A stretch of 16,659 bases of DNA from Clostridiales bacterium (GCA_003541445.1 DPMO01000239.1:1-16659); one strand, 5' to 3'; counted from the first letter of the stretch, positions 1-6,985 are shown. The notes: generated from the letters alone by a model not told the origin. Made by a program: numbers and translations.

Positions 1-2
1 GA

Positions 3-470
3 CGGCAGGCCGCGGCCCTCCTGGTGCTCGGCTACCTCGGCGGCCTGGTCATGGGTGTGGCCCTCCTCTCCGCCCGCCTCGACCGGGTCTCCCTCGAGAG
101 GGAGCAGCTCCTGGTCAAGAACCGGGACCTGGAGATCCAGGTCGAGCGGCTGCAGGAACGGCTCAGCGCGGCGGAGTCCGGCGGGTCCGGCCCGCTGGTG
201 AAGAGGGTCACCCTCGACATGCGGGGGCTCGACGAACTGAGCCGCCTGAGAGTGGAGTCGGCCCTCTCCGACCTCCTCGACGACCTTGTGGGCGAGCCCG
301 TCGCAGGCCTCGACCCCGCCCTGGTCTTCCACCTCCTCGACGGCCGCCGGGTCGCCGTCGAGGGGATGCACGTCGTACTGCACGTCCGCGGTGTGGTCCT
401 CGCCCCGGAGACCCGGTTCTGGATAGACCTCGAGGCCGTCCCGAAAAGGCCCTCGGAGACCGAAGGGTAG
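3..470 (+). CDS. Membrane-anchored coiled-coil protein, YtrI-like (5' truncated by window edge)
   Basis: The frame is open to the left edge, so the true start lies outside; the first in-frame GTG (24) would fall inside the hydrophobic segment and is unlikely to be the start. The visible part is about 155 residues. It has a membrane helix rich in Leu, Gly and Val (first ~25 residues), then a charged heptad-like stretch (LEREQLLVKNRDLEIQVERL) that should form a coiled coil, then a C-terminal alpha/beta domain ending in alternating hydrophobic strands (MHVVLHVRGVVL, RFWIDLEA). This order (one N-terminal helix, coiled coil, short domain with a closing LDLE-like strand) resembles Bacillus YtrI, a sporulation membrane protein. 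That match is from memory of the family and is an inference, not a search result. It is followed by an acylphosphatase-like gene on the same strand 131 bases away. Confidence 0.6.
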   Translation, partial: RQAAALLVLGYLGGLVMGVALLSARLDRVSLEREQLLVKNRDLEIQVERLQERLSAAESGGSGPLVKRVTLDMRGLDELSRLRVESALSDLLDDLVGEPVAGLDPALVFHLLDGRRVAVEGMHVVLHVRGVVLAPETRFWIDLEAVPKRPSETEG

Positions 471-475
471 CCCTA

Positions 476-494
476 GAAGGAGGCTCCGTCCTTC
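476..494 (+). terminator. Weak stem-loop after the first gene
   Basis: GAAGGA (476-481) and TCCTTC (489-494) form a 6-bp stem with a 7-base loop, six bases after the stop at 468-470. No T-run follows, so it would be a weak or factor-dependent terminator at best. The rest of 495-601 holds no recognisable gene. Confidence 0.2.
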
Positions 495-601
495 CGGGAG
501 AATGTGCAGAGGTGAGGCACGCAAAGAGACCCCCCTACCGCGGCCGTCAGGCAAGCGAGGCGGCGATTTGGGGAAAAATGGTGCCATAGGGGGTGTGACG
601 G

Positions 602-883
602 GTGAAGAAGGCTTTCCGGGCCATCGTGACCGGACGGGTCCTCGGGGTGGATTTCCGGTCCCGCATCCAGCGCAAGGCCACTTCGCTCGGTCTCACCGGG
701 TTCGTGCGCGCCCTGCCGAACTGCTCCCTCGAAGTCGTCGCCCAGGGCAGCGAGGACAAGCTGAAGGACCTCGCGAAGTACCTCGAGGTGGGCCCGCGCG
801 GAGCGACGGTGGAGAAGGTGACCGTCGACTGGGACCACCCGGGTACGGACGAGTGGAGGTTCACGATCCGGGCCGGCGAGTAG
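602..883 (+). CDS. acyP: Acylphosphatase-family protein, catalytic Asn replaced
   Basis: This 93-residue protein has the length and fold pattern of acylphosphatase, which hydrolyses acyl phosphates in the cytoplasm. The phosphate loop region reads GRVLGVDFR (residues 11-19) against the usual GxVQGVGFR. The catalytic Arg (R19) is kept. The next signature, usually GWVRN followed by a turn, reads GFVRALP (33-39), so the catalytic Asn is Ala37. The loop Gln is Leu14 and one loop Gly is Asp17. Family knowledge says the Asn orients the attacking water, so ordinary activity is doubtful. The GTG start has a TAGGGGG site (587-593) at good spacing. The 3' end overlaps the end of convergent murD by 23 bases. 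An ordinary but divergent acylphosphatase remains possible. Confidence 0.85.
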   Translation: MKKAFRAIVTGRVLGVDFRSRIQRKATSLGLTGFVRALPNCSLEVVAQGSEDKLKDLAKYLEVGPRGATVEKVTVDWDHPGTDEWRFTIRAGE

Positions 884-2360
884 GCCCTGCTCCGGCTCTG
901 GTTCCGGCCTCCTTCCCGGCCAGCCTCCGGGCGATCTCCTTGAAGGCCCGCCCTCGCTCCTCGAAGTTGGTGAACATGTCGAAGCTCGCGCAGGCCGGTG
1001 AGAAGAGGACCGTCGTCCCCGGCCGGGCGTCCTCCAGCGACTCCCGCACGGCCTCCTCCAGCCCCGCCGTCTCGACGATGGCGGGAAGACGCTCCTCGGC
1101 CCCGCCGGCCGCCACCTCGAGGGCCCGCCTTATCTTGCCCGCCGTCTGGCCGAGCAGGACGACCTTCGCCACCTTCCCGCTCCCGACCACGCTCTCCGCC
1201 AGGGTGTCGAAGGGGAGCTTCTTGTCGTAGCCCCCGGCGATGAGGTGGAGGGGTCCGGGGAAGCTCGCCAGAGCGGCCGCCGTCCGGTCCGGCGAGGTCG
1301 CTATCGAGTCGTTCACCAGGGTCACCCCGCCGACGGTCACCACCGGCTCCAGGCGGTGCTCGACACCCTCGAAGGTCACCGCCACGTGGCCGGCGGCGTC
1401 GAGCCGCCCGCCGGCCAGGAGGGTCAGGAGCGCGGCGGCCAGGATGTTCAGGAGGTTGTGCTCCCCCCTGAGCCGCACGTCGCGGACGAGGCAGAGCGTC
1501 TCGGGCCCGCGGCCGCCGGGTCCCCGCACCGCGAGGCGGTCGCCGTCGATGAAGGCCCGGTAGGGGACCTCGCCGACCCCGGGCACCTCCGCCGGCTCCG
1601 AGCGGCCGAAAAGGGCCACGTCGGTCCCCTTCTCGCGGGCCATGGCCAGGGTCAGGGGGTCGTCGGCCGAGAAGACGGCCCAGTCCCCCGGCCGCTGGTA
1701 CCGGTAGATGACCTTCTTGGCCGCGACGTACTCGTCGAAGTCCCGGTGGACGTCGAGGTGGTTCGGGGCGATGTTCAGGACGGCGGCGATGTGGGGGCTC
1801 CTGTCGACGAGCTGGAGCTGGAAGCTCGACATCTCGAGGACCATGGTCGTCTCCGGCCCGAAGTCAAGGGCCTGCTCGATGAGAGGGGTCCCGATGTTGC
1901 CTCCGACGACGACCCTGAGACCGGAGCGGACGAGCATGTCCCTGACGAGCGAGGTCGTCGTGGTCTTGCCCGCGCTCCCGGTCACGCCGACCGTCCGGGC
2001 CCGCGTCAGGCTGAGGAGGAGCCCCATCTCCGAGGATATCTCGGCCCCCCGCTCGCGGGCGGCGGCGATCTCCGGGAGGTCCTTCCGCATCCCCGGGGTG
2101 AGGAAGACCAGCTCCGCGTCCTTGAGGATGTCGAGGTAGCCCGGGCCGAGGCGGAGGTCGACGGGCATCGAGGCCAGCTCGCGGGCGACCGGGCCGAGGG
2201 CGGAGGCCGTCTTGACGTCCCCGGCGGCGACGGACCTCGCCCCCCTGGCCAGGAGGAAGCGGAGCAGGGCCCGGTTGGAGACGCCCAGGCCGACGACGGC
2301 GATCCTCCGCCGCCGGAGGTTTCTGAGCACGCGTTCCCGTTCGCCCGGCACCGCCTTCAC
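861..2360 (-). CDS. murD: UDP-N-acetylmuramoylalanine--D-glutamate ligase (MurD)
   Basis: MurD is a cytoplasmic, ATP-dependent Mur ligase that adds D-Glu to UDP-MurNAc-L-Ala in peptidoglycan synthesis. The 499-residue product shows the three Mur ligase domains: an N-terminal Rossmann-like part (IAVVGLGVSNRA, 20-31), the central ATPase with P-loop TGSAGKTTTT (127-136), the GGNIG and EMSSFQLQ motifs and NIAPNHLDVH, and a C-terminal domain with NDSIATSPDRTAAAL, HLIAGGYDKKLPF and FSPACASFDMF. Family members usually have about 450 residues; the extra length is about 18 basic residues at the N-terminus and a Gly/Ala/Arg-rich tail. The start is GTG at 2360, with AGGGGAG upstream at slightly long spacing; a later start is possible. 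It is the last gene of a leftward run (aminotransferase stop 46 bases upstream), not part of a division/cell-wall cluster in this window. Confidence 0.95.
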   Translation of the reverse strand: MKAVPGERERVLRNLRRRRIAVVGLGVSNRALLRFLLARGARSVAAGDVKTASALGPVARELASMPVDLRLGPGYLDILKDAELVFLTPGMRKDLPEIAAARERGAEISSEMGLLLSLTRARTVGVTGSAGKTTTTSLVRDMLVRSGLRVVVGGNIGTPLIEQALDFGPETTMVLEMSSFQLQLVDRSPHIAAVLNIAPNHLDVHRDFDEYVAAKKVIYRYQRPGDWAVFSADDPLTLAMAREKGTDVALFGRSEPAEVPGVGEVPYRAFIDGDRLAVRGPGGRGPETLCLVRDVRLRGEHNLLNILAAALLTLLAGGRLDAAGHVAVTFEGVEHRLEPVVTVGGVTLVNDSIATSPDRTAAALASFPGPLHLIAGGYDKKLPFDTLAESVVGSGKVAKVVLLGQTAGKIRRALEVAAGGAEERLPAIVETAGLEEAVRESLEDARPGTTVLFSPACASFDMFTNFEERGRAFKEIARRLAGKEAGTRAGAGPTRRPGS

Positions 2361-2406
2361 CCCGACTTCAGGTCTCCCCTCTTCCCCGCTGCGCTGGGCC
2401 GGAGGG

Positions 2407-3615
2407 TCAGAAGGCGCTCCTCAAGACCTTCTCCATCCGGTCGAGGGCCTTCTTTATGAGGTCCATGGAAGCGGCGTAGCTCAGCCGCACGGCGTCGGCC
2501 TTGCCGAAGGCCGCGCCCGGGACGACGGCGACCCCCGCCTCCTCCAGGAGCGCCATGGCCAGGTCACCGCCGTCCTGCACCCTCCTTCCGGCGACCTCCC
2601 GCCCGGCCAGCCCGTCGAGACTCGGGAAGACGTAGAAAGCCCCCTCAGGCTCGGGTGTCCGAAGCCCGGGCATCTCCTTCAGCCGGCCGACCATGTAGTC
2701 GCGCCTGGCCTCGAACTCGGCCACCATCTCCTCCACCGCTCCCGCGGCCCCGCGGAGGGCCCCGAGGGCGGCCTTCTGGGCCACGGAACACGGGTTGGAG
2801 GTCACATGACCCTGCAGGGCCGCCATCGCCCGCGCCACGGGGAGCTCGGCCGCGGCGTAGCCTATCCGCCACCCGGTCATGGAGTAGGCCTTCGAGACGC
2901 CGTTTATGACCACGGTCCTCCGCTTGACCTCCGGCCCGAGCGAGGCCGGGCTCGTGTGCTCGGCGCCGTGGTAGACGAGCTTCTCGTAGATCTCGTCGGA
3001 GATGAGGTAAAGGTCGTGCTCCAGGACGAGTTCGGCCACGGCCTCCACCACGTCCCGGGGGTAGACGGCTCCGGTCGGGTTCGAGGGGCTGTTCAGGACC
3101 AGGAGGCGGGTCCTCGGGGTGACTTTCTTCTCGAGAAGCCCCACGTCGAGGATGTAGCCGCTCTCCTCGTCGGTCTCGACGAAGACCGGCACCCCGCCGC
3201 ACAGGCGCACCTGCTCGGGGTACGTCACCCAGTAGGGCGACGGGATGAGGACCTCGTCCCCGGGCTCGCAGAGGACCTGGAAGGCGTTGTACAGCGCCTG
3301 CTTGGCCCCTGTCGAGACCACGATCTGCTCGGGCGAGTAGTCGAGCCCGTTGTCCCGGCGCAGTTTCTCGGAGACGGCCTCGCGCAGGGCCGGGATGCCG
3401 GGGACCGGGGTGTATCTCGTGAACCCCTCCTCGATGGCGGCGACGCCCGCCGCCGAGGCCGCCTCGGGTGTCGGGAAGTCCGGCTCCCCCACGCTGAGAT
3501 TGATGACCTCCCGCCCCTGGGCCGCGAGGGCCTTGGCCCGGGCGTTGACGGCCAGGGTGGCCGACGGCTTTATGCCCCGCGCCCTCGAACTCAGGCGGAC
3601 TCCTCCGTCTCCCAC
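2407..3615 (-). CDS. PLP-dependent class I aminotransferase, aspartate aminotransferase type
   Basis: From GTG 3615 the product has 402 residues, typical for AspB/AspC-like enzymes that transfer amino groups between Asp and 2-oxoglutarate; the subgroup also includes prephenate and other aminotransferases. Motifs in order: SVGEPDFPTPE (41-51), TRYTPVPGIPALREA (66-80), STGAKQALYNAF (101-112), SPYWVTYPEQV (126-136), NSPSNPTGAVY (175-185), SDEIYEKL (206-213), and the PLP lysine K242 in NGVSKAYSMTGWRIGY. The frame stays open far upstream to 4008, but that part is the antisense-like shadow of tenA on the same strand and has no family similarity. GTG 3615 is preceded by AAGGGAGAG, matches the family N-terminus, and leaves 38 bases after the tenA stop. 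Substrate cannot be fixed from sequence alone. Confidence 0.93.
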   Translation of the reverse strand: MGDGGVRLSSRARGIKPSATLAVNARAKALAAQGREVINLSVGEPDFPTPEAASAAGVAAIEEGFTRYTPVPGIPALREAVSEKLRRDNGLDYSPEQIVVSTGAKQALYNAFQVLCEPGDEVLIPSPYWVTYPEQVRLCGGVPVFVETDEESGYILDVGLLEKKVTPRTRLLVLNSPSNPTGAVYPRDVVEAVAELVLEHDLYLISDEIYEKLVYHGAEHTSPASLGPEVKRRTVVINGVSKAYSMTGWRIGYAAAELPVARAMAALQGHVTSNPCSVAQKAALGALRGAAGAVEEMVAEFEARRDYMVGRLKEMPGLRTPEPEGAFYVFPSLDGLAGREVAGRRVQDGGDLAMALLEEAGVAVVPGAAFGKADAVRLSYAASMDLIKKALDRMEKVLRSAF

Positions 3616-3634
3616 CGTCCGGTCTCTCCCTTCC

Positions 3635-3663
3635 ACTCCTCCTACTCCTCCTCCTACTCCTCC
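3635..3663 (-). repeat. Purine-rich GGAGGAGT repeat at the tenA/aminotransferase junction
   Basis: On the minus strand three near-identical units (GGAGGAGT, AGGAGGAGGAGT, AGGAGGAGT) run through the tenA stop codon and the spacer before the aminotransferase. Each unit contains a perfect Shine-Dalgarno core, so the tract offers several overlapping ribosome-binding cores 20-45 bases before the start at 3615. Slippage at such a tract could change the tenA C-terminus or the spacing. Confidence 0.7.
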
Positions 3664-4322
3664 GGGCCCCAGCGCTCCCCTCTCCAGCACATCTCCCAGA
3701 AGCGCCACTCGTAGCGGCTCGAGACGAGGAAAAGCTCCTTGAGGACTTCCTTCTTGCCTGGCGAGGCCTCCGCCAGACGGTCCATCTCCCTCTTCAGCCA
3801 GTCCGCGGCGGCGGCGAACTCCTCTGACGAGTACTGTCTTATCCAGTCCGCGTACCGGCTGTCCTCGGGCAGGCCCCTTTCGGCCAGCTTCCGGGCAAGG
3901 TAGACGTAGCCCCAGGCGCAGGGCAGGAGAGCGGCCACGGTCTCCGCGAGGTCCCCCCCGGCGGCCGTCCTCACGAGGAAATCCGTGTAGGCCCGGGTCG
4001 TAGGCCACATCGGCTCGGCCTCGAGGTCGGCCGGGGCGAGACCGAAGCGGGCCGCGTACGCCCTGTGGAGTTCCATCTCGGTGTTGAGGGTCAGGTCCAA
4101 GACCCGCGCGTACCAGGCCATGGACTCGAGCGTGTCCGCCTTGGCCGCCGCGAAGGCGAAGACCCGGGCGAACTCCTTGAGATAGAGGTAGTCCTGCTTG
4201 ACCCAGCGCTTGAAACGCTCCTCCTCGAGGGAGCCGTCCCCGAGGCCCCGCACGAAAGGATGGTGAAGCTGCGCCTCCCAGATGGGCTGCGCAGCCTCGT
4301 AGAGTTCATCCGTGAACGCCAC
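3654..4322 (-). CDS. tenA: TenA, aminopyrimidine aminohydrolase (thiaminase II)
   Basis: TenA hydrolyses amino-HMP, and thiamine itself, for salvage of the thiamine pyrimidine. With the start at GTG 4322 the protein has 222 residues, and the residues known from Bacillus subtilis TenA fall at the same numbers: Asp44 and Tyr47 (VKQDYLYLKEF), Tyr112 (RAYTDFL), the nucleophile Cys135 (LLPCAWGY), a Tyr near 163 (IRQYSSEEF) and Glu205 (SRYEWRFWEM). The active site looks complete and of the Cys type. An in-frame GTG at 4340 lies further upstream, but GGGGAGGGG at 4338-4330 sits 7 bases before 4322 and overlaps that upstream codon, favouring 4322. It lies between an oxoamine synthase and an aminotransferase on the same strand. 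No TPP riboswitch motifs (CTGAGA and partners) are visible upstream, and no other thiamine gene is in the window. Confidence 0.94.
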   Translation of the reverse strand: MAFTDELYEAAQPIWEAQLHHPFVRGLGDGSLEEERFKRWVKQDYLYLKEFARVFAFAAAKADTLESMAWYARVLDLTLNTEMELHRAYAARFGLAPADLEAEPMWPTTRAYTDFLVRTAAGGDLAETVAALLPCAWGYVYLARKLAERGLPEDSRYADWIRQYSSEEFAAAADWLKREMDRLAEASPGKKEVLKELFLVSSRYEWRFWEMCWRGERWGPEE

Positions 4323-4329
4323 CGCACGT

Positions 4330-4338
4330 CCCCTCCCC
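4330..4338 (-). promoter_or_regulatory. Ribosome-binding site deciding the tenA start
   Basis: GGGGAGGGG lies 7 bases before GTG 4322 and immediately follows the alternative GTG at 4340, so only the inner start can use it. Confidence 0.6.
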
Positions 4339-4410
4339 ACGGGAGGCGGCCGGAGGCGGCCCTTCCTCCCCCTCCGGCCGGTCCGTCTCTCCCCACATCC
4401 TTTCTACATT

Positions 4411-5691
4411 CTACTTGATGATACCCAATTTCCTGGCCGCGCGCGCGCAGGCCTCGATGGTGAGGTCGAGGTCCTCCCGGGTGTGCGTGGCCATCAGGCT
4501 GAGACGGATGCGCGACAGGCGCCTCGCCACGGCCGGGTAGAGGACGCCGTTCACGAAGACGCCGTCCTCGTGCAGGAGGCGGGTCATCTCCTTGACCTTC
4601 CAGTCGTCACCGATGATGATGGGGAAGATGGCCGTCTCGGACTCGCCGAGGTCCAGGCCGAGGTCTGTCAGGCCCTCCTTCATGTAGCGGATGTTCTCCC
4701 ACAGCCTGGCCCGCAGCTCCGGCTCGGTCTCGATGACCTCCAGCGCGGCGATGAGGGAGGCCGTCACCGCAGGAGGCAGGGCCGTGGAGAACATGTAGGA
4801 CCGGGAGTAGAACCGCAGGTACTCCACGACCTCCCGGGTCGAGGCGGCGAAGCCGCCGACGCCGCCGAGAGCCTTCGACAGCGTGCCGGCCACGATGTCT
4901 ATCTTCCCCTCGAGGTGGAAGTGCTCGGGCGTGCCGCGGCCGGTCTCGCCGATGACCCCCGTGGCGTGGGCCTCGTCGATCATCAGGCGCGCCCCGTGCT
5001 TCCGGCACACCTCCAGCATCTCGGGCACCGGGGCGATGTCCCCGTCCATGCTGAAGACGCCGTCTACGACGACCAGGCGGCCGTTGAAGCGGGGCGACAT
5101 CCGTTCGAGGAGCCGGTCGAGGGCCTCGACGTTCTTGTGCGGGAAGGTCTTGACGTACGCCCCCGACAGCCGGGACCCGTCCACGATGCTGGCGTGGTTC
5201 AGGATGTCGTTCAGCACGAGGTCTCCGGGGCGGGCCAGGCCGGCGATGACCCCGACGTTGGTGGAGTAGCCGGCCGGAAAGACGATGGCGTCCTCACACC
5301 CCTTGAACTCCGCCAGCTTCCGCTCGAGTTGGCGGTGGAGCTCAAGCGTGCCCGCCAGCAGGGAGACGCTCCCCGCCCCCGAGCCCCACTTCTGGTAGGC
5401 CTCGATGCCGGCCTTCACCACCTTGGGGTGGGTGGTCAGGCCGAGGTAGTTGTTCGTGGCCATCATGATCATCTCGCGCGGCTTCCCGGTCCACGGGTCG
5501 TGGATGACCGCCCGCGGCCCGCTCGCACTCAGAAGGGTGCGCCTGGCCACGTAGTGGCCGGCCTTCTTCTGCTCCTCGACCCAGCTGTAGAAGCGCTCCG
5601 CCTTCGTGAAGAGGTCGGGGTCCTCCCCCGCGTAGAAGTCCGCGAGCGACAGCTCCTTCGCCCTTCCCGGGCTCTCGACGGCTCTGGCCAT
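4411..5691 (-). CDS. Alpha-oxoamine synthase (KBL / serine palmitoyltransferase / BioF family)
   Basis: This 426-residue fold-type I PLP enzyme belongs to the family that condenses an amino acid with an acyl-CoA. Visible motifs: NNYLGLTTHPKV (80-91), GSGAGSVSLLAGTLELH (103-119), NHASIVDGSRLS (165-176), VVDGVFSMDGD (208-218), DEAHATGVIGETGRG (239-253), and the PLP lysine K273 in GTLSKALGGVGGF. Near the C-terminus, DGVFVNGVLYPA and RIRLSLMATHT follow the pattern I recall for bacterial serine palmitoyltransferase-like enzymes more than classic KBL. There is a roughly 35-residue N-terminal extension. No tdh, bio or ceramide gene is nearby, so the acyl-CoA and amino acid partners are unknown. ATG 5691 has AGGGAGG 9 bases upstream. 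It heads a leftward run with tenA (88 bases later), the aminotransferase and murD. Confidence 0.9.
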   Translation of the reverse strand: MARAVESPGRAKELSLADFYAGEDPDLFTKAERFYSWVEEQKKAGHYVARRTLLSASGPRAVIHDPWTGKPREMIMMATNNYLGLTTHPKVVKAGIEAYQKWGSGAGSVSLLAGTLELHRQLERKLAEFKGCEDAIVFPAGYSTNVGVIAGLARPGDLVLNDILNHASIVDGSRLSGAYVKTFPHKNVEALDRLLERMSPRFNGRLVVVDGVFSMDGDIAPVPEMLEVCRKHGARLMIDEAHATGVIGETGRGTPEHFHLEGKIDIVAGTLSKALGGVGGFAASTREVVEYLRFYSRSYMFSTALPPAVTASLIAALEVIETEPELRARLWENIRYMKEGLTDLGLDLGESETAIFPIIIGDDWKVKEMTRLLHEDGVFVNGVLYPAVARRLSRIRLSLMATHTREDLDLTIEACARAARKLGIIK

Positions 5692-5738
5692 CGTCTCTTG
5701 CCTCCCTGGCTGTGCACGTTTTTGTGCTCACCTGGTCC

Positions 5739-5744
5739 ATTATA
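5739..5744 (-). promoter_or_regulatory. Candidate -10 box (TATAAT) for the oxoamine synthase-tenA-aminotransferase-murD run
   Basis: A perfect TATAAT on the minus strand, striking in such GC-rich DNA, lies 47 bases before ATG 5691. The best -35 match is CTGGCA with a 19-base spacer, which is weak. Transcription would start near 5732. Confidence 0.5.
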
Positions 5745-5776
5745 CAGCAGTGTCCCGACTTCCTGCCAGAAGTCCT

Positions 5777-5813
5777 CCCCGTCACCCCCCCGTTGGAGGG
5801 TGGGCTGACGGGG
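5777..5813. repeat. Long imperfect inverted repeat in the divergent intergenic region
   Basis: CCCCGTCA (5777-5784) pairs perfectly with TGACGGGG (5806-5813). Inside, six C residues (5785-5790) can pair with GGG (5798-5800) and GGG (5802-5804) around single-base bulges, giving up to 14 base pairs with a 7-base loop. No T-run follows on either strand and no gene ends here, so it is not an ordinary terminator. It could be an operator, an insulator between divergent promoters, or a leader structure of the rightward operon. Confidence 0.6.
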
Positions 5814-5847
5814 ACGCCCTTAGAGGGACACCTACCGGACGCGGGAA

Positions 5848-5863
5848 GCGTTTATGTAAACGC
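5848..5863. promoter_or_regulatory. Palindromic candidate operator before the sugar operon
   Basis: GCGTTTA (5848-5854), a TG spacer, then TAAACGC (5857-5863) form a perfect 7-2-7 inverted repeat. It is 96 bases upstream of the ATG at 5960 and is one of the few AT-rich patches around. This is the shape expected for a dimeric helix-turn-helix regulator site. No regulator gene is in the window. The remainder of 5864-5959 holds no promoter I can call. Confidence 0.45.
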
Positions 5864-5959
5864 CCCGCCGGCCGGGCGCATATGGTGGCATAGGCCCGGT
5901 GCAGGCAGGGAGTTGAAGCCGTTCCGCGCCGGGCCGTCCGCCGAAGGGAACGGGTTCTC

Positions 5960-6985
5960 ATGCGGGTTCTCATCACCGGCGTGACCGGGTTCGCCGGCAG
6001 CCACCTGGCCGAGTACGCGATGGTGCAGCCGGGGGTGGAAGTCTACGGCACCAGCCGCACCAGGAGCAGGCTCGGGAACATCAGCCACCTCCTGGACAAG
6101 CTGAAGCTCGTGGAGTGCGACCTGCGCGACCCGTTCTCCGTCGAGAGGGCCATCGACGAGGTCCGTCCGGACTTCCTCTTCCACCTCGCGGCCCAGAGCT
6201 TCGTCCCGGCCTCCTGGACCGCCCCGGAGGAGACCATCACCACCAACGTTCTCGGTCAGCTCCACCTGCTGGAAGCCGTCCGCAAGCACTGCCCGGGCAT
6301 CCGCATCCAGATAGCGTGCTCCTCCGAGGAATACGGGCTGGTCCACCCCGACGAGATTCCCATCAACGAAGACAACCCCCTCCGCCCCCTGAGCCCCTAC
6401 GGGGTGAGCAAGGTGGCCCAGGACCTTCTCGGCTACCAGTACCACCAGTCCTACGGGCTCTGGATCGTCAGGACGAGGGCCTTCAACCACACGGGGCCGA
6501 GGCGGGGCGAGGTCTTCGCCGTCTCCTCCTTCGCAAAGCAGGTGGCCGAGATAGAGGCCGGCCTGAGGCCCCCGGTGCTCTTTTGCGGCAACCTTGACGC
6601 CCGCCGGGACTTCACCGACGTGCGCGACATGGTCCAGGCGTACTGGCTGGCCCTGGAGCACGGAGAGCCCGGTGAGGTCTACGTCATCGCTTCCGGGCGG
6701 AGCTACACCATGCGGGAGGTGCTGGACCTCATCCTGGAGATGGCCCGCGTCCCCGTGGAGGTGAGGGTGGACCCTGGGCGGCTGCGCCCGTCAGACGTCC
6801 CGGTCCTCGAGGGAGACTCGTCCAAGTTCCGCGCCAAGACGGGTTGGGCCCCGACCATCCCCCTCAGCGAGACCCTCTCGGACCTGCTCGACTACTGGCG
6901 CGAGCGGGTCACAGGGCCGGACCCCGATGCGTCCGACCGCAGCGCGGTCGAGCCCGGCAACCACGGGAGGCGGCCCGGTGTCTGA
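5960..6985 (+). CDS. Extended SDR of the GDP-mannose 4,6-dehydratase / GDP-4-keto-6-deoxymannose reductase type
   Basis: This 341-residue extended short-chain dehydrogenase has the NAD(P) motif TGVTGFAGSH (6-15), CDLRD (53-57), FHLAAQSFVPASW (74-86), the active-site segment ACSSEEYG (119-126), YGVSK (Y147, K151), FNHTGPRRGE and DVRDMVQAYWLAL. The SSEEYG and FNHxGPR patterns are those of the GMD/RMD branch acting on GDP-mannose or GDP-4-keto-6-deoxymannose. SSEEYG with GFAGSH leans toward the reductase side, but I cannot settle it. ATG 5960 has GAAGGGAA upstream. It heads an operon in which rmlA begins inside its last codons (8-base overlap). In this context it might act on a dTDP-sugar or supply a GDP-6-deoxyhexose; no GDP-mannose-making gene is visible. 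The C-terminal ~25 residues are a polar Pro/Asp/Arg tail outside the domain. Confidence 0.85.
   Translation: MRVLITGVTGFAGSHLAEYAMVQPGVEVYGTSRTRSRLGNISHLLDKLKLVECDLRDPFSVERAIDEVRPDFLFHLAAQSFVPASWTAPEETITTNVLGQLHLLEAVRKHCPGIRIQIACSSEEYGLVHPDEIPINEDNPLRPLSPYGVSKVAQDLLGYQYHQSYGLWIVRTRAFNHTGPRRGEVFAVSSFAKQVAEIEAGLRPPVLFCGNLDARRDFTDVRDMVQAYWLALEHGEPGEVYVIASGRSYTMREVLDLILEMARVPVEVRVDPGRLRPSDVPVLEGDSSKFRAKTGWAPTIPLSETLSDLLDYWRERVTGPDPDASDRSAVEPGNHGRRPGV
6964..6970 (+). promoter_or_regulatory. Ribosome-binding site deciding the rmlA start
   Basis: CGGGAGG lies 7 bases before GTG 6978 and inside the end of the upstream SDR gene. It argues against the in-frame start at 6927. Confidence 0.6.

Noticed and set aside
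1245..2459. Long plus-strand open frame opposite murD
   Set aside because: Shadow of murD: composition is low-complexity Gly/Arg/Asp/Val and no domain pattern is visible, as expected from high-GC antisense frames.
2212..3714. 500-codon plus-strand open frame opposite murD and the aminotransferase
   Set aside because: It spans two confident genes on the other strand and shows no motif; long antisense frames are common at this GC content.
3616..4008. Long N-terminal extension of the aminotransferase frame up to 4008
   Set aside because: It overlaps tenA on the same strand, has an Arg/Gly/Pro-rich composition typical of an out-of-frame shadow, and no family similarity; GTG 3615 has its own ribosome-binding site.
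4323..4410. TPP riboswitch upstream of tenA
   Set aside because: The conserved CTGAGA and downstream thi-box partner segments are absent both here and before the oxoamine synthase (5692-5780).
4312..5808. 498-codon plus-strand open frame opposite the oxoamine synthase
   Set aside because: Antisense shadow of a gene with intact catalytic motifs.
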